Part shown: piece by piece, positions 23,191-36,452 of the stretch
Layout: every line of letters begins with the position of its first letter
Position numbering within the stretch: position 1 is the stretch's first letter
DNA from: Saccoglossus kowalevskii
Lineage: Eukaryota > Hemichordata > Enteropneusta > Harrimaniidae
DNA length: 48,893 nucleotides
Assembly (NCBI RefSeq): GCF_000003605.2
Contig: NW_003123907.1
Coordinates: 145,929 to 194,821 of the forward strand
Reading direction: 5' to 3'
The notes under the pieces: model-generated
Told to the model about the DNA's origin: nothing
The model's input: only the letters and a program-made list of their open reading frames with translations
Databases searched by the model: none
Program-made: the position numbers and the translations under genes

Positions 23191-24239
23191 ATAAACACTC
23201 TATCAAAAACATGCAGTTCAGTAAGAGAAATGACGTTTGATTACTTTGAACTGACTTGTATTGGACCGTGACGTGTGTTTGAGTAGACTGCCTTTGAGTT
23301 TTTTTCGCTATGATACAAGGAATACTTTTAGTGCTTCATTAATACATGCCGGCTCGCAGTATGTAACTTTGTCATCGTATCTGTACAGTATGTGTACAGT
23401 ATTACTTATTTTCTTGTAACAAACGAAATAACATCAAAGAGTTTCTTAAAATATATACCACTAATAAAAAAAAAGGTAAAAACCTTCCGTTTAGCTGCAA
23501 CCATTATTCTATTTCGAAAATAATACTTATAGCTATAGTATTTCTACTAAATTATATACCTAGCTTTGATGAATATTTGATATCATCGAGGAAAGGAAAA
23601 CGCAAATTAATATGGTGTAATATGTATGTACGCGTAAGTCGTAGGTTTCTTGGCCTATTACCCCTTGGGCGTATAATGGCATTGCCATTATTGAATGCCA
23701 TGTTTATTTAATGTGGGATTTACGTGCCTTACGTTTTTGGACATGGACATGGAAATTGGACTCGTACGCATATGAATTAATAGCTCTCGGCCGATGGCAA
23801 TGCCTGTAATCTCAATTGCAACATGGAATTAGAAGTTAATCAAAGAAAAATACTTTGCAGTTTTGCACAGCTGTGCGATTTTACTAGACTCATTATCCAC
23901 AGATATATACGTGTATTACGTCGTTCATTGCGAAATTCATCAGAATATATTTTTATTTTTTAATACAACGAATAAATACCGAGTATTATAGATAATGCAA
24001 ATAATGTTCGCTGAACCTTGTGTGTGTAATGAGCGTATCCTCTATTTCGGCAGATTCTCACACCACGTCTAACTGACATGGTGAGGGCACTTTATCTGAT
24101 GCCTAGCAGCATTTAAATTAGCATTTTAAAAAATAAAATGACCACACATCTCGTGAGTATTTCATTGGCCAATGCATACAACTGTTTATTTGGCGTACTG
24201 CATGTACTGCGAGTCAATGAATGGTTACATTGGCGTTTG

Positions 24240-24287
24240 TCAATGATTGTACATGTATAAATGTGTATTTCAATGTACAATCAATGA
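24240..24287. repeat. 48-base stem-loop
   Basis: TCAATGATTGTACAT (24240-24254) and ATGTACAATCAATGA (24273-24287) are reverse complements at 14 of 15 positions, around an 18-base loop. The stem is short for a canonical animal pre-miRNA, so a decayed MITE end or chance palindrome is as likely. Confidence 0.55.
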
Positions 24288-25129
24288 CTACCTTAACAGT
24301 GGCACATGTTTGTAACATTGGCATATAGTTATACAATGACTGCACGTGTGTGGGGTGCATGTATGTCACTTACGGGCGCACTTAAGGATGAGACACAGGT
24401 TCGTCGGCGCTTATATTCAGTTCAAACCTATATTTCACAGTGAAGATGGCATTGTACTACCGACATGTTATATATTTTTAGTTAGCTCTGTGTGTGAATT
24501 GTCCATTATACTGTATTGTAGTTACATTGACATATAATACAATAAAAAAATTAGTGTAGAGGTGTATTTTACTGACAGATGCACATACATGACAGCACAT
24601 CCAGGTTTCATTTCATGTTAACCGCCATAATGCTACCGGACAGCATTTGCAAACTGCAAACACCTCTTATTGAATATTTCATCTTTCCAACAGTTTAACT
24701 CGGGTCGCATCTTTGTCACATTTCCATAGCTGCTACGTTATTGACAGTTATGGTTAAGTAACACGACATCGAAACTGAGCTGCAGTGACAATGAGTAGTT
24801 GTTTGAATGCATGAAATCGACATGAGAGCAAACATGTCGAATAAATATCAAAGAGCGTCTAACAGATTACAGACGGGTGGATTTGATGAAACGCCTAAAC
24901 ATTTATTCTGTCAAGCTGTCGCATAGACTTGAATTAGTATCAAATCCAGAGACGCACTGACTTGGATTTCAACGATAATCTCCGGTCATAAGAAAATCCC
25001 CAATGCGGCATGTCTCATTGATGCGCAAGAAAGAATCACAACCTAGAATCCTTTAGGCATGGGAGGTGTGCGTACGCAAAGCACTGTATCAACTAAACTA
25101 AACCGGCACTTGTAAGTAAGTGGCAACTG

Positions 25130-25143
25130 GTCGCCATGGCAAC
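25130..25143. promoter_or_regulatory. RFX X-box-like palindrome
   Basis: GTCGCCATGGCAAC fits the RFX consensus GTNRCC-N(0-3)-RGYAAC closely, with a GTYGCC half-site, AT spacer and GGCAAC half-site. RFX factors control ciliary and some neuronal genes in animals. No gene start is visible next to it. The motif match is seen; the function is inferred. Confidence 0.4.
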
Positions 25144-27894
25144 GTTATCCAAATCAAAATTTAAAAGACTTTCCCCTCAGTAAACACCGCGACTCACTCT
25201 TCCTTGGTCACTCTTCCATAGTGTAAGTTATCTAGTCAACTTCAGTAAATCCCGCTACTCCAACTGGCACGGACAAGCGGATAAAATGTAGACATCTCTT
25301 AAATAATGCAAGTATATTTAGACTCAGACTAGTAATATTTTTAGTCTGAGGTTTAGGTGAATGTGCTATGGAAACGGTTTGTCATTATAAAACAAGTAAC
25401 ATAATTATTAGTTTTTTTTCAAATAACCGTTTTGTCAACTTTGACATTTCTTGAACCTCTAGTAATTCCAAAGATTCGACCAAATGCATTCGTGCATAGA
25501 AACAAATGGGAATGCTATATGTCATTCAATTAAACTGCTTACTAACCACATAGTTGAGAAGATGCGAAGCAATCAGTGGATGATCACACCTGTCTGTTCA
25601 GGCGATAGCGATCAATATGCCAGTCATAGTCCCGATAAACAGTTTAATCGATACTATTCACAGGCCGTGGTTAGATGGTGAAGCAATTAGTACATTGAAT
25701 AGCGAGGCAATTGGGCATTTCCTGAGTGACACTGGCGTTCATTTGCTCTAACTTCGCTAAAAAAAGAATCAGGCGAAAGTATAGATTTTGTAGTTTATAT
25801 ATCACAGTTGGCTATTCGTAGTTATAGTAATCCGTAGTCGGTCTGATATTAGTAGTCACATTATTATTAACGTATTTCAGGAGACTCCAACTTTCTCGGT
25901 CCTACTCTATGTAAAATAATGCCAGTATTGTATATATGGCGCAGTTATTTGCCTAAATGAAGGCAATACTCTGGCAAGCACGCTCATCATATATGATTGG
26001 AATTGTATTCTATTGTTACAGTGGTAATACAGTTACACACGATTGGTTGATCGGCGTGCATTGGTGTACTCGTACCATCTGCGAAATTACATGGGAAACG
26101 TAGATTTGAAATGGTTAGGGCTGATGGTTGTCTAAGTGTATACTTTCACTATTTTTACACCCTGGCAATATGACCACTGTCGACATTACCACCAACAACT
26201 TGGGTTACTCGTTGTGAGTAGGAGTTGTAACTATAGTAACGGTTCATATAAAACGTATTCAAAATTAGCAATCGTCATGGTTGGAAACAATGTTTTTTTT
26301 TTAATTTCTGACATCTCGTTACCGATTATTTATGATATATTGTTTGATATCAGTTTAGTCACCGGTCTGGTCGATCACAGATTGAGAGTAACTTGAGCAA
26401 TCAACAGAAAGTGCTCACGACTTGTGCCTAATGCCAGTCTATTCTTAGAGATCATTATACTAATACGTCAGAGAATTAAATAAAGTACAAACTGAAAAAG
26501 GAAATAATATTATTAAGTAACAGTACATAAGAACACATTTCGCCAGTGATGACACACATTTTCTTCAAGTTAAATATGTGATAACCTGACAATGTTTGTA
26601 AAAGTACGTGATCAAAAGCAGCAACTTTCGGGTACACTATAAACGGACTGCCTCAATGGACACGCCGAAAAAAAGAATCATTTTCGGTTTATTAAGTGAA
26701 CTAAAAATGTTACGTGCGCAGGGACAAACAACAGTACGTATACAAAAAGCACTAATATGTATATGCCTCGTTTTTATTGTTATGTACGTACCAAAACCAG
26801 GTATAAACATTTTGATTTGATTTGCTTCAAACCTAGTACTTTCCTTTAGTACAGCATGTGTTCATACATGTTAGACACCAGGCTGGTACCTGTAATACCC
26901 CTTTCCTGAAATACTAAGTTATATTTTATATAATATTGTAAATCAATCCGGAATATACACATTGGTTCTAAAAGAATGCCACATTTGTATCGCTACCAAC
27001 GTGCATGTGTGTTTTTTTTAAATAACTGCACCAAGGTTAGTGTTACTTGAACCAAATAATGTTAATAAACTTGTTAATTCATTATATCAGACCATTAGGT
27101 TCTATGAGTTTGTGTTTTTCTGGGACTGTATAATCTTCTATGGGGTTTTCTATGTGTCATTAAATCACAAACTACGGTAAAATTATATCCACTATCAAAA
27201 GTTCAGTAATTCGTGGTTTAGTGACTGATACAGTAAACACATATTTGACTTGAATTTTACTATTCTCTTAAATCATGTAATCTATTCAATTTATTATCAA
27301 GTATATTGGCTTTTTAAAATGCCCAACATGTACGGCGTGCACATCTGGTTTCATGCCCGCATACACAGGCTGGAAAATTACATTCACAGTGCACCCAAGT
27401 ATTTCGAACCCTGTCATGCAATATAATATTCTGTCCTGGAACCAATTAACTCATTTTCATTACCAACATTTCCTTTAATTTTGATATTATTTACTATGAA
27501 CCTAAATAAATATAGATCACGTGTATTTTCATTAGTGGTGGGTTTATTTTTAGAACTAAGTATCGCTAATAAGACAGCATAATCCGCCTAATCTATGAAT
27601 AAACTTTTCTTGTACTGGCGCCAAGTATATAAATTTGACGGAAGTATATATTGGGCAAGTTACTTAACTTGCTTAAACTAAAAGTTTCTTTACTCAATCC
27701 AATACATAATTTATCGTGTATACTCGATTCTATCTTTATCTGACTATTGTGTGTAGTCCTTATAGAGGTATACATTATTATATCATGTTAGCTAAAAGTT
27801 TTAAAATTATTTCTCCAATTAATCTACTACAATATTCTGAATGTCATTAGTGTACTTCAAATACTCGGCGGTTTAAATACATCATAAATATAGA

Positions 27895-28450
27895 TGGGCA
27901 TAATAGAAAGTCTGGCATAATATTAATTTATGGTATCGTATTAATGATATAAAATCAAAGTCATTTGCGTTGCTCGAATACATTGTTTGCTACAGGGGTT
28001 TGGAATCACATCCTGTTGATAAGAACAAGTTATACAATTTATGATTGTTATCACTACAACCTGTTACAACTCAAAACTGCCGTTATTGGTGATTACTGTT
28101 GGTTTGCGCTGTGTTTTGATCTATTGTTCCAATCACTGCTGTTGAATTTGAATTTGTTTGTAAACGTGAAATCACGTGTCTTTATTAATATTACTTTGCG
28201 ATGCCATGTCAATTATATTAACGAAACCGCGTGTCTTGCATATAAAATCAAGAATAATATAATTTCCGATATCATGTTAATGATATAAATGAAATTGTGT
28301 GCCGTGCATACAAAGCCTGGCATAATATTAATTTGTGCCGTATCATGTTAATATAAATGAAATCGCATGCCTCGAATACAAAGCCTGACATACTAATAAT
28401 TTGCGATAACATGTTAATAATATAAATGAAAAATCGTGTCGTCCACGGAA
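27895..28450. repeat. 68-bp tandem repeat with one separated unit
   Basis: Units start at 28195, 28263, 28332 and 28400 (lengths 68, 69, 68, then partial). They share ttgcgat..catgttaat, atataaatgaaat and gcatacaaagcctggcataatattaa. A related unit lies at about 27895-27985 (aagtctggcataatattaa...gtattaatgatataaaatcaaag), separated by about 200 bases of unrelated DNA. The overlapping ORFs on both strands here are repeat-derived. Confidence 0.8.
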
Positions 28451-30293
28451 ATCCGTGAATGATACTATTTATTTCCAACATGATATGTAGATAGTATAAC
28501 TTGGTTAAACTATGATTGGTCTGTGCAGCCATTAAACACCCATAGCGTTCCACGGAGTATAATTACCAGAACATTGCTTGATTAATAAATTGTTTACAGT
28601 ACATCTTGAATCGTGTACGTGCGCTTCGGGTGCGAACAGTCGCTTCATCAATGGAATATTAGAACCAAAGCTATAATATCTGAAGAGTCAAATTTCATAA
28701 AAAGGATTCCGCAACCGACTTTCATTGATTTCCAAGTGTATGTATTGACTAATGTACATTAAATGAGGAATATAAGACATGTTTGCTCAGAATGTAAATA
28801 GCACAGACGTGACTCCTAACATTCCTTTAAGATGCTTCTCAAATTGAACTAATCGATCTTATGTGAATAATGGGAAGGGCGGAATATCCTATATTATGTT
28901 AATCGTGAAAGGGAACTACGATGAATTGAATTGTGATATGATTCTCCCCGTGTATATTTTAGGCTCTGTGTAAACACTAAACAGACAATGAATGTGAACT
29001 TTACTGTGCCAAGAGTAGATAATGGTACATGTTTCACTAGATATTCTTGGCTAACTATAAATATGTGACAACAGTCAAGTGATGTCGCAAGTCTCTTGCT
29101 TTGGTGTGTGCGACTATTACAGTCTAAACTAATTCTACTGCAAGCATTACATCCATACCTGCCCTAGGTCACGGTAATATAGGGCACCGGTCACAGCATA
29201 CGATGTCAGTCTATCTAGTATTTCCATGATTACGTATCGCCATGCTTAGTGATTTTATCATCTAATATGAGGATTATCTTTTGAAACCATGCCCTCCATA
29301 CGTGTGTTAAGCAGCACGAAAAGACTAAAATTCATTCCACAAACCGTGTACACGTATTCCACCGGGAGAACGAAAAAGATTATTGTAGTTACTGTAAGAA
29401 ACCAATGCTTTGTCCCCAAACGAACATTTTACTTAGTTGGTTTACTCGATCGTCAGTATATCAAAATGTATAAATTGTGTATTCATGCAATTTTAGTTTC
29501 AGAACAACAATCAATGCGTGCACAATGGTTGTATCTTCACCGGTGCGGTACTTTTTACGTGCGTGATCGATGAGACCATGTGTTAGCGATATACATATTG
29601 TATGGTATCATGGTGAGGTCATCTCAAATACATGGCCTAGCTTTGTTGTTGTGGAGAATTAGGATTACAGGCTGTGACATGACAGATATATTCGTGCGTG
29701 GTATGCTAACTGAATGCTCCGCATCAACGCTTTACGTTTACTCATTATGACTGTTATTATTCAGAGGATTGCCATATTTTACGAATTATTCTTTTGTCAA
29801 AATTGCCGCTAAATTAGGAATATGACAAGAATCTTCTAACAGTAACTATTGAATAATCTTGATGAGGATTATGACGTCACTGGAATGTGCGTTTTCTGGT
29901 CCATTATTCCACTATAATAGTTCAACCATGACTATGAATCTTACGTAGGTGCAGTGGACGTATCTTAATAAGTGTGTTATTGAAACTTTTTAGTAAACAT
30001 AATAAAGTTGATAACGAAAGGTGAATGTTTTTAAAAAAACAAGAGATGAAAGAGTTGCCTGTATGACTGTTTGAAATTCTGAGATTTTGACGACTTACAC
30101 TTGTAACACACCTGTTGTATTTGTGATGGAACGTAAGTTGACCGAGTTTGATCGATCTGGAGTTATTGATATCAGAGTCAGCGGACAGACCCATTCTTTC
30201 CTTCATTTGCAATAACTGCTCGTTTAGTTATATCGCAATTTCAACAAATGTAATGCAGTTGTCGTGGCCACTTATGGCCCGGGACTAGACCAA

Positions 30294-30374
30294 TATGGCG
30301 GAGGAAGACGTGTGCCTCTTGAATTGTGCATTCGTACTGCTGTCTTTCTTATTCGTCACATGTCAAGATTTTTA
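30294..30374 (+). other. Short ORF with start-site context, doubtful
   Basis: ATG at 30294 lies in ccaatATGGCGGAGGAAG, a YY1-type motif often found at animal gene starts. It encodes MAEEDVCLLNCAFVLLSFLF then VTCQDF and a stop, with a 17-residue uncharged stretch like a signal peptide or anchor. No consensus donor precedes the stop, so it is either a 26-residue micropeptide, an upstream ORF, or chance. The local sequence is GC-richer than its surroundings. Confidence 0.2.
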
Positions 30375-33300
30375 AATTCCCAACGTTTTCCCAAAGTATG
30401 TCTGGAATTTACGTCACATTACCTACTGAGATTATTAAAACCCGGATTTGGTAATCAAACAATCCATTATTCAGTTAGGATTATGGTTGTTCGCTCATAG
30501 AGAAAAAACCGAATGAGTAAAGTATAACTAGATTGCAAGCAGAAATAATGCACATGTACTGATATCAATCACAGTCTACTTACCAGATGCAGATTTTACT
30601 GAAACAAAAAAATACTGCAAAATACTATTAGCTGGAACTAATTTGATGAAACTTTGGCTTTTTTTATGGAGTTTATTTTAACTGATTTTTGATTAATTAA
30701 ATATAAAATATAAGAACAAACAGATATAATTACTGGATTTTATTTTCGCTGATTCAGTGAAAATAGCAAAAAAGAATTCCAAGTAAAAATAAAGTAATTC
30801 ACAATACGTACACAAATATTCAAGTCATTTCTTAGTTTGGATGCCGCAACCTTATGTTTGGGATTTCGCTAACTGTCCATGCAACACTTTATCATTGCGG
30901 TTATATTGATCCACCATCCCACCCAGGCATTCCATAGACGACACGCAGTTATCGGGCTGATGTAAGAGTAATTAGGTCACTTGGATTTCATCACTACTTA
31001 ATTTTTGCGTGTACTGTATTATTATATCTGGACGTTTTGTTACTCTATACATTCATTCTATGACTGTCCACACACACAAAATAACTGCACGCCTAAGACA
31101 GCTTAGCGTTTGACACAATGTAACCACCGGTTGTATGTTGCTATTTAACAATGCTGTGACTAGTTGCAGAGGCTGTCAACGAGTTGTCACGTGTCCCATT
31201 AATTAATTATTTAATTGCTCCCGACTAAGAAGTTTGTAATCAAAGAAGAACCGCCGGAGGATATCTATAATGAAATTCAAGTTATGACAGTTTGATAGAT
31301 GGACCTACCTGTTAGACAGATCGCTTCCTACCAACTATGTATTTCATCTATTCGGCGACACTGTTAGGCGGACGCCAGCATAACATATGGCGGCAGATAA
31401 TTCTCATTATTAAGTAGCTTAGAGATATCATAGAGATTCTATACTTATTCTGTGATCCCATGGCTTTAGCCATTATAATGCAGAATTAATTTAGTCGTGA
31501 CTTTATCACAGCAATGTGATGTCAGATTGAAATATGGATAATCCGGATAAAAATTCACTGTATTTATATCTTCACACCTTTTCATAGCCTCAATGTCGTG
31601 TAACTGAACATAGCATTCATTTTGTTGACAATTGACAACATTCTAAAGACCCATTGCATGCTGTGCGTACACAACATGATAGGACGGTTAAGAATATGGT
31701 ACACTCTATTTATTTTTTACTTTACTTTACGTAGTGCTCTTAATATTCGGCAGAATAAAATGACTTTATTCAGTTTATTTGGAGTCATTGAATCAGACAA
31801 AAAACGTACATTATGTGGAATCTTTCTAATGGCGAATAGATGATATTTAGAATGTTTTTTGCTTGCAATATATTTAATTACAAATATTTATTTAATTAAT
31901 TTGTTGAAAATGTTCTTCATAAAAAATTGTTTATTTTATAGTTGTATTTTACAGTTTATTTAATGCATTTTATATTGATAGTTGTTGTTTCTTGTGACGC
32001 AAAATAGAGATTTTATGTCAGTTCTTTCTATTACCCCTTCTAAAAGTTTATTAGTTATCATATGTGATTCTATGGCCAAAATTGTATGACACTGGTGAAT
32101 CGAGCACGTATTACTAAACATTGCAGAAGAAATTAAAGCCAGCTTCTTTGTAATTCAGACATTCACATTAATTTTCAATGTATAAGATGCAATCTATTTA
32201 CACAAAAATATCCCCAGGCATTCAATATAACATAAAATGTAAAATACGAAAACGGGAAGTAATAGTGAAATGATCACTCGTTCCTCCGGTGTTAGTTGAT
32301 GATATTGTGAGATGTAGTTTGTTGCTATGCCAACCTGTTGGTGTAACGGGGCAGCAAGAATGTTTGGTTATTACCACTCGTCATGCTTGGCTTATTGTAC
32401 AACGTGTCAGTGAATATATTAAAGCACAAATTGTAATATTTTTACCCAATTATAATAAAATAATAAAGTTCTTTGATGTAACCGCACACAAGCCAGAACT
32501 GTATAGCCCGACTTTATACCCGGGACCGGACCGTGCCAGGTCCAAGTAGAAATGTAGACTGGCAGACGCACTCGGCTTGTAAGCTGTTTACGGAGGATAT
32601 TACAATCTCAGTCATAAACCTAGTGTCACCTGTTGTTGTATAATAAGGAATTACAAAGATCGGTTTACGTGGCGACAATGAAATATTTTATCATGTTATG
32701 TAACTACACAGGTATAATGAACTGATTTCTAACACTATATGTCGATCATTGCTATTTTTTGGACGCACTAAAATCTGCAGCAAAAATGTAGAATTTACAG
32801 AACAATTTATAAAAGTGGTAAAAATATTGAAAAAAAACTGAACTGTATGCATTCCAGACCACACTCAAATATCAATGTACAGTCTATTCGCTTGGCCATG
32901 TGTCTGTTATCTTTCACTCCGTCTTCGGAGTCAAAGCGGACAGCAGTTCGTTTGAACATTCTACGCACAAATCAATTTAAAGTAGTAGGGATTCAGAACT
33001 ACTCTATTTAAAATGTTCTAATTCTGCCAATAGATCACTGTTGACACAGTAATCATAGGATATGGTTGTTGTTGAGTTTAGTGAACATAATTAATCAACT
33101 ACTTGACGAGTTGTCTTGTTTCCAGCGTACACGCGACCTGATCGCCGGAAAACACTTGACTTGGAACTTCTAACTTGCTTGGACATGCATCATGTCATTG
33201 GAGACATTCATACGTCACTCAACGTTACTAAAGCGAGTGATCAAATACTGCTCTGGCAAATTTGGAAATCCATAGAATCGTTAATAGTTGTACGAGTCGT

Positions 33301-33786
33301 GACAAGAGAATGCCTCGGTGTATATGTTTTCTTTCAAGTTTAACTGGCAACAAAATATCTTATCTTTTCAATATTTCCAGAATTCAATAGGTAACCGTAT
33401 TGTTTGGCTGCCTATTTTCATGGCTCACAAGTCAAGATTTAAACAACTATTTTCATGGTGTATTTATTTTCTGAATCTTATCAGAGAGCTTGTGTCGTGT
33501 ATTTTGAAGCATCATTTAAAGGTATAACAGAATACATCAGATTTGGTGCTAACAAGAATGCCCGAATCTACCAACGTATGTAATTCCACAACTGGTATTG
33601 TTTATTTCACACATAAATTCATATATTAGAAGACAAAACAACAAACACAGTCCAATCTCTAGGCGTTTTCCCGTAATCACTCTGTGAAGTAACACAGAAG
33701 TGTGTCTGAAAGAAATGGTAGATGAGCCATCTGTAAACAATATTCACAACACGTTTACAGTGTTTTTACACTTGAAAAATTAACGT

Positions 33787-33800
33787 GTTGTCATGGTGAC
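33787..33800. promoter_or_regulatory. RFX X-box-like palindrome
   Basis: GTTGTCATGGTGAC is the reverse complement of GTCACCATGACAAC, a classic RFX/EF-C-type site. It lies in intergenic DNA, about 8 kb beyond the 3' end of the unknown minus-strand gene. Confidence 0.4.
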
Positions 33801-34824
33801 GCGCTCTTAGCAAGATACACCAATAGGGCAGTTTCGCTGGTCGTTAGGTGAACACCATTATGTGTCTTTCCAAACGGTTGTTATTACCGAGCTCAAACAT
33901 GTGTCCTCGTGGTATCATCAATATATGCGTGGTTCAATTATTACTTTGTTATATCCTGCATTATACACATAATTGTGTCACGTGTTAGTCCATGAGGTGG
34001 GTCACAGGGTTCAGACTTTATCTACAGAAGTCATCTATCTGAACCGCCAGTCAAACAGGTGCGTGTGCAGAACGAGTGAACTCTCAGCAGTGAGTCTAAA
34101 CGAATTAAGAAATACGTGTGCAGATATGTGGAATGGAACATTCTTTGAGTGGAAGGGGAGAGGGGGGAGTAGAAATCATTAATAATTTGCATCGTTTATC
34201 AGACTTTCAAATGACTGGTAATTTGGTTGTCCAGACTGTCCAGCAAATAAAATAAATCCTTGCCATGATCTCATTAACTGAGACAAAATGGTTATGCCAT
34301 GCGTTTCAAAGAACACACATAGTGATACATCGTTGATCGATAGTGAAAACCACCAATTTACTTCAAATGAAGTGGATTGAACACGGAATGAAGTCACGGC
34401 AAATTGATACAAAGTTTACTCGCATGAATTGCGTCGGAAAATAAATTAGTAGACAGAATATAACAATTCAATTCACTTATGCTTGCTTGCTTTCGTTCGC
34501 CACAGCGAACACCGTATAAATGTCAATATTCAAATACTTTGAACTTCGCCACTGATAGAATATACATTGTAAGCTCTTTATATTGTAAAATAGTAAACGT
34601 TTTTTTTTTCAACTTTGTGAATTAGTTCTACGCCAATGAACAGATACAAGTACACGACAGTGGCCTAATATAATTGGTTGTCTATGACAGGTACATGTAG
34701 TCACGTGATTATGATGCACCTTTCCAACCTTTATTTACACATTTGAGTTTTTAGACTGTGTTCATGAGTCTATGAGGATATGTGGTTGGATATTATTTTA
34801 CCACAACAGTGAGATTGTCATGTT

Positions 34825-34934
34825 AGTTTTGTTTTACAGATTATTTTATATATGTGTATTCATTACAGAGTCAATTTAAAAGTTTTATTTTACAGATTAT
34901 TTTATATATGCATTTATTACATAGTCAATTTAAA
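34825..34934. repeat. 55-bp tandem duplication
   Basis: The 56-bp unit 34825-34880 (agttttgttttacag...tcaatttaaa) is followed directly by a 54-bp copy (34881-34934) differing by a few bases and a 2-bp deletion. It contains tttacag, an acceptor-like sequence, but no exon follows. Confidence 0.85.
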
Positions 34935-36437
34935 TCACCTTTCTTTTTATTTCACCTAAATCCAAAAGACCACGGCATGTATCATTTGAAGTCGGTCAAA
35001 CGTGTCCCTTGAAGTTGACTCTAGTGAACTCCATTTATAAGACTGACGTCAAAAATATTTGTGTGAGTGCAAAAAATTATTTCTATTCAAACAATCTAAA
35101 TAGTTTAGGCTGCGTGTCGATTCAATACACAAGTTGATTACTGAGAACCATTATAACGGATTCCAATATAAATAGAGACCCATGCTGTGATTTGAGAACA
35201 GAGCGTATTGTTATTGTACAGAAGATCCCTTTGGCTTTGAGAGTTCGGCATTGGTATTTGTGGTAGACGTGCGAAACCATGGTAGATGCAATGGAACAAC
35301 GTATTCCTCGTGGCCGACGGCACAGCCGATTGGTTGAATGAATGAATGGGTAATCTGCCTACTGCAAAGTCAGAAACTAAATCACGTCAATCGTTGGTGT
35401 GTATTATTGAACTTCATATGACCCAATTAGATATACTACGTATCCTACATTAAACACACGAGTATCATTGGTTGTATTTGTTGCAACTTACATATACTGT
35501 ATTGGTAGTTGAATGAATGTAGTAGCATGATACGCATTCACAAGAAAATAGAAATGAAAGCACACACAACATGGGATATGTATAATCTATGTCTTGTGCA
35601 TGTGGAGACAATTTCCAATTGAATTGCCGTCATGAGAGCCGGTATGACTCACTGATCAGTGCAAATGTCTAATGTTGACAAAAAACACACCAAACATAGA
35701 CCTTTTAAAGTTTAAACTCAGTAGTCTGAGGTTTAAAAGTTGTTTTGTTAACTATAATATTTAATTGTAATAATCACGCTGTTAATATAACATTGCATGC
35801 AGAGGATAAACCTGAAATCAGTGCACCGTTAAGAAATTTATAACGAGATACAGGTTTCAGTTAAGGATTTGAACCGATCTAAATCAACATTTTCACTGGA
35901 CTCTCCCTGACAATGTCATTGTATCGTCAACGTTAGCTGTACTGGGTGGGCTGTACTGACATAGTCAGGACTTCTTTTTGTTTTGTAATAGAAAATGGTG
36001 AATTTTCGATGTTTTAGCGCGATCGCCTGTGGGTGGGGCATGTTACAATTTGTATAGATATTATTACCCGGACATTATAGCCATCTCAAATCCAAGATAA
36101 TGGTGATCAGGGCCCACCTCAGTGACACGCCGACATGGTTCTACTTACTGTCCTTCTACACTAAACTAACATTGCGCAAACCGCGTCCCACGTTCAAACA
36201 TACAATGCATTTTACACGCGTTGTATACGTCACATGGGACCCATATCAAACATGACGACAGTATTATACGCATTATTGTGATCACTTATTGTAATAAAAT
36301 GATAAAATCAGTTGGTTTGACAATACATAGGCCATGGGGTGGATGTCAATAGCAAGTTATACTCGGGCATATGATAGGCGATGGGCACAAATTGCTCTTT
36401 CGCTAAAATGGCCCCTTCGATAATTTCACAATACAGT

Positions 36438-36452
36438 GTTGCCATTGGCAAC
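36438..36452. promoter_or_regulatory. Perfect X-box-like palindrome, 3-bp spacer
   Basis: GTTGCC-ATT-GGCAAC is a perfect inverted repeat of the RFX half-site with a 3-base spacer, within the 0-3 range of the consensus. It lies within a minus-strand ORF (36308-36565) that has no recognised domain. Confidence 0.35.

Larger units (their letters stand above)
23191..27890. other. Intergenic; no gene recognised
   Basis: The ORFs here (for example 24346-24537, 26136-26396, 26608-26820) are 60-90 codons long, lack recognisable domains and lack good splice context. Items of note are a near-perfect inverted repeat (24240-24287) and an RFX X-box-like palindrome (25130-25143). Confidence 0.5.

Noticed and set aside
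27320-27420. Possible tRNA on the minus strand (agggttcgaaat)
   Set aside because: Only a partial B box is present; no A box or cloverleaf can be drawn.
28272-28553. Minus-strand ORF of 93 codons
   Set aside because: Most of it translates the 68-bp tandem repeat, which has a length not divisible by three in most units; no conservation visible.
33116-33343. Plus-strand ORF preceded by a good acceptor (cttgtttccag)
   Set aside because: No consensus donor in frame, no recognised domain and no partner exon; may be chance.
33973-34182. Plus-strand ORF with acceptor- and donor-like sequences (gggtcacag; gcagtgagt)
   Set aside because: No partner exons with a matching phase and no similarity recognised.
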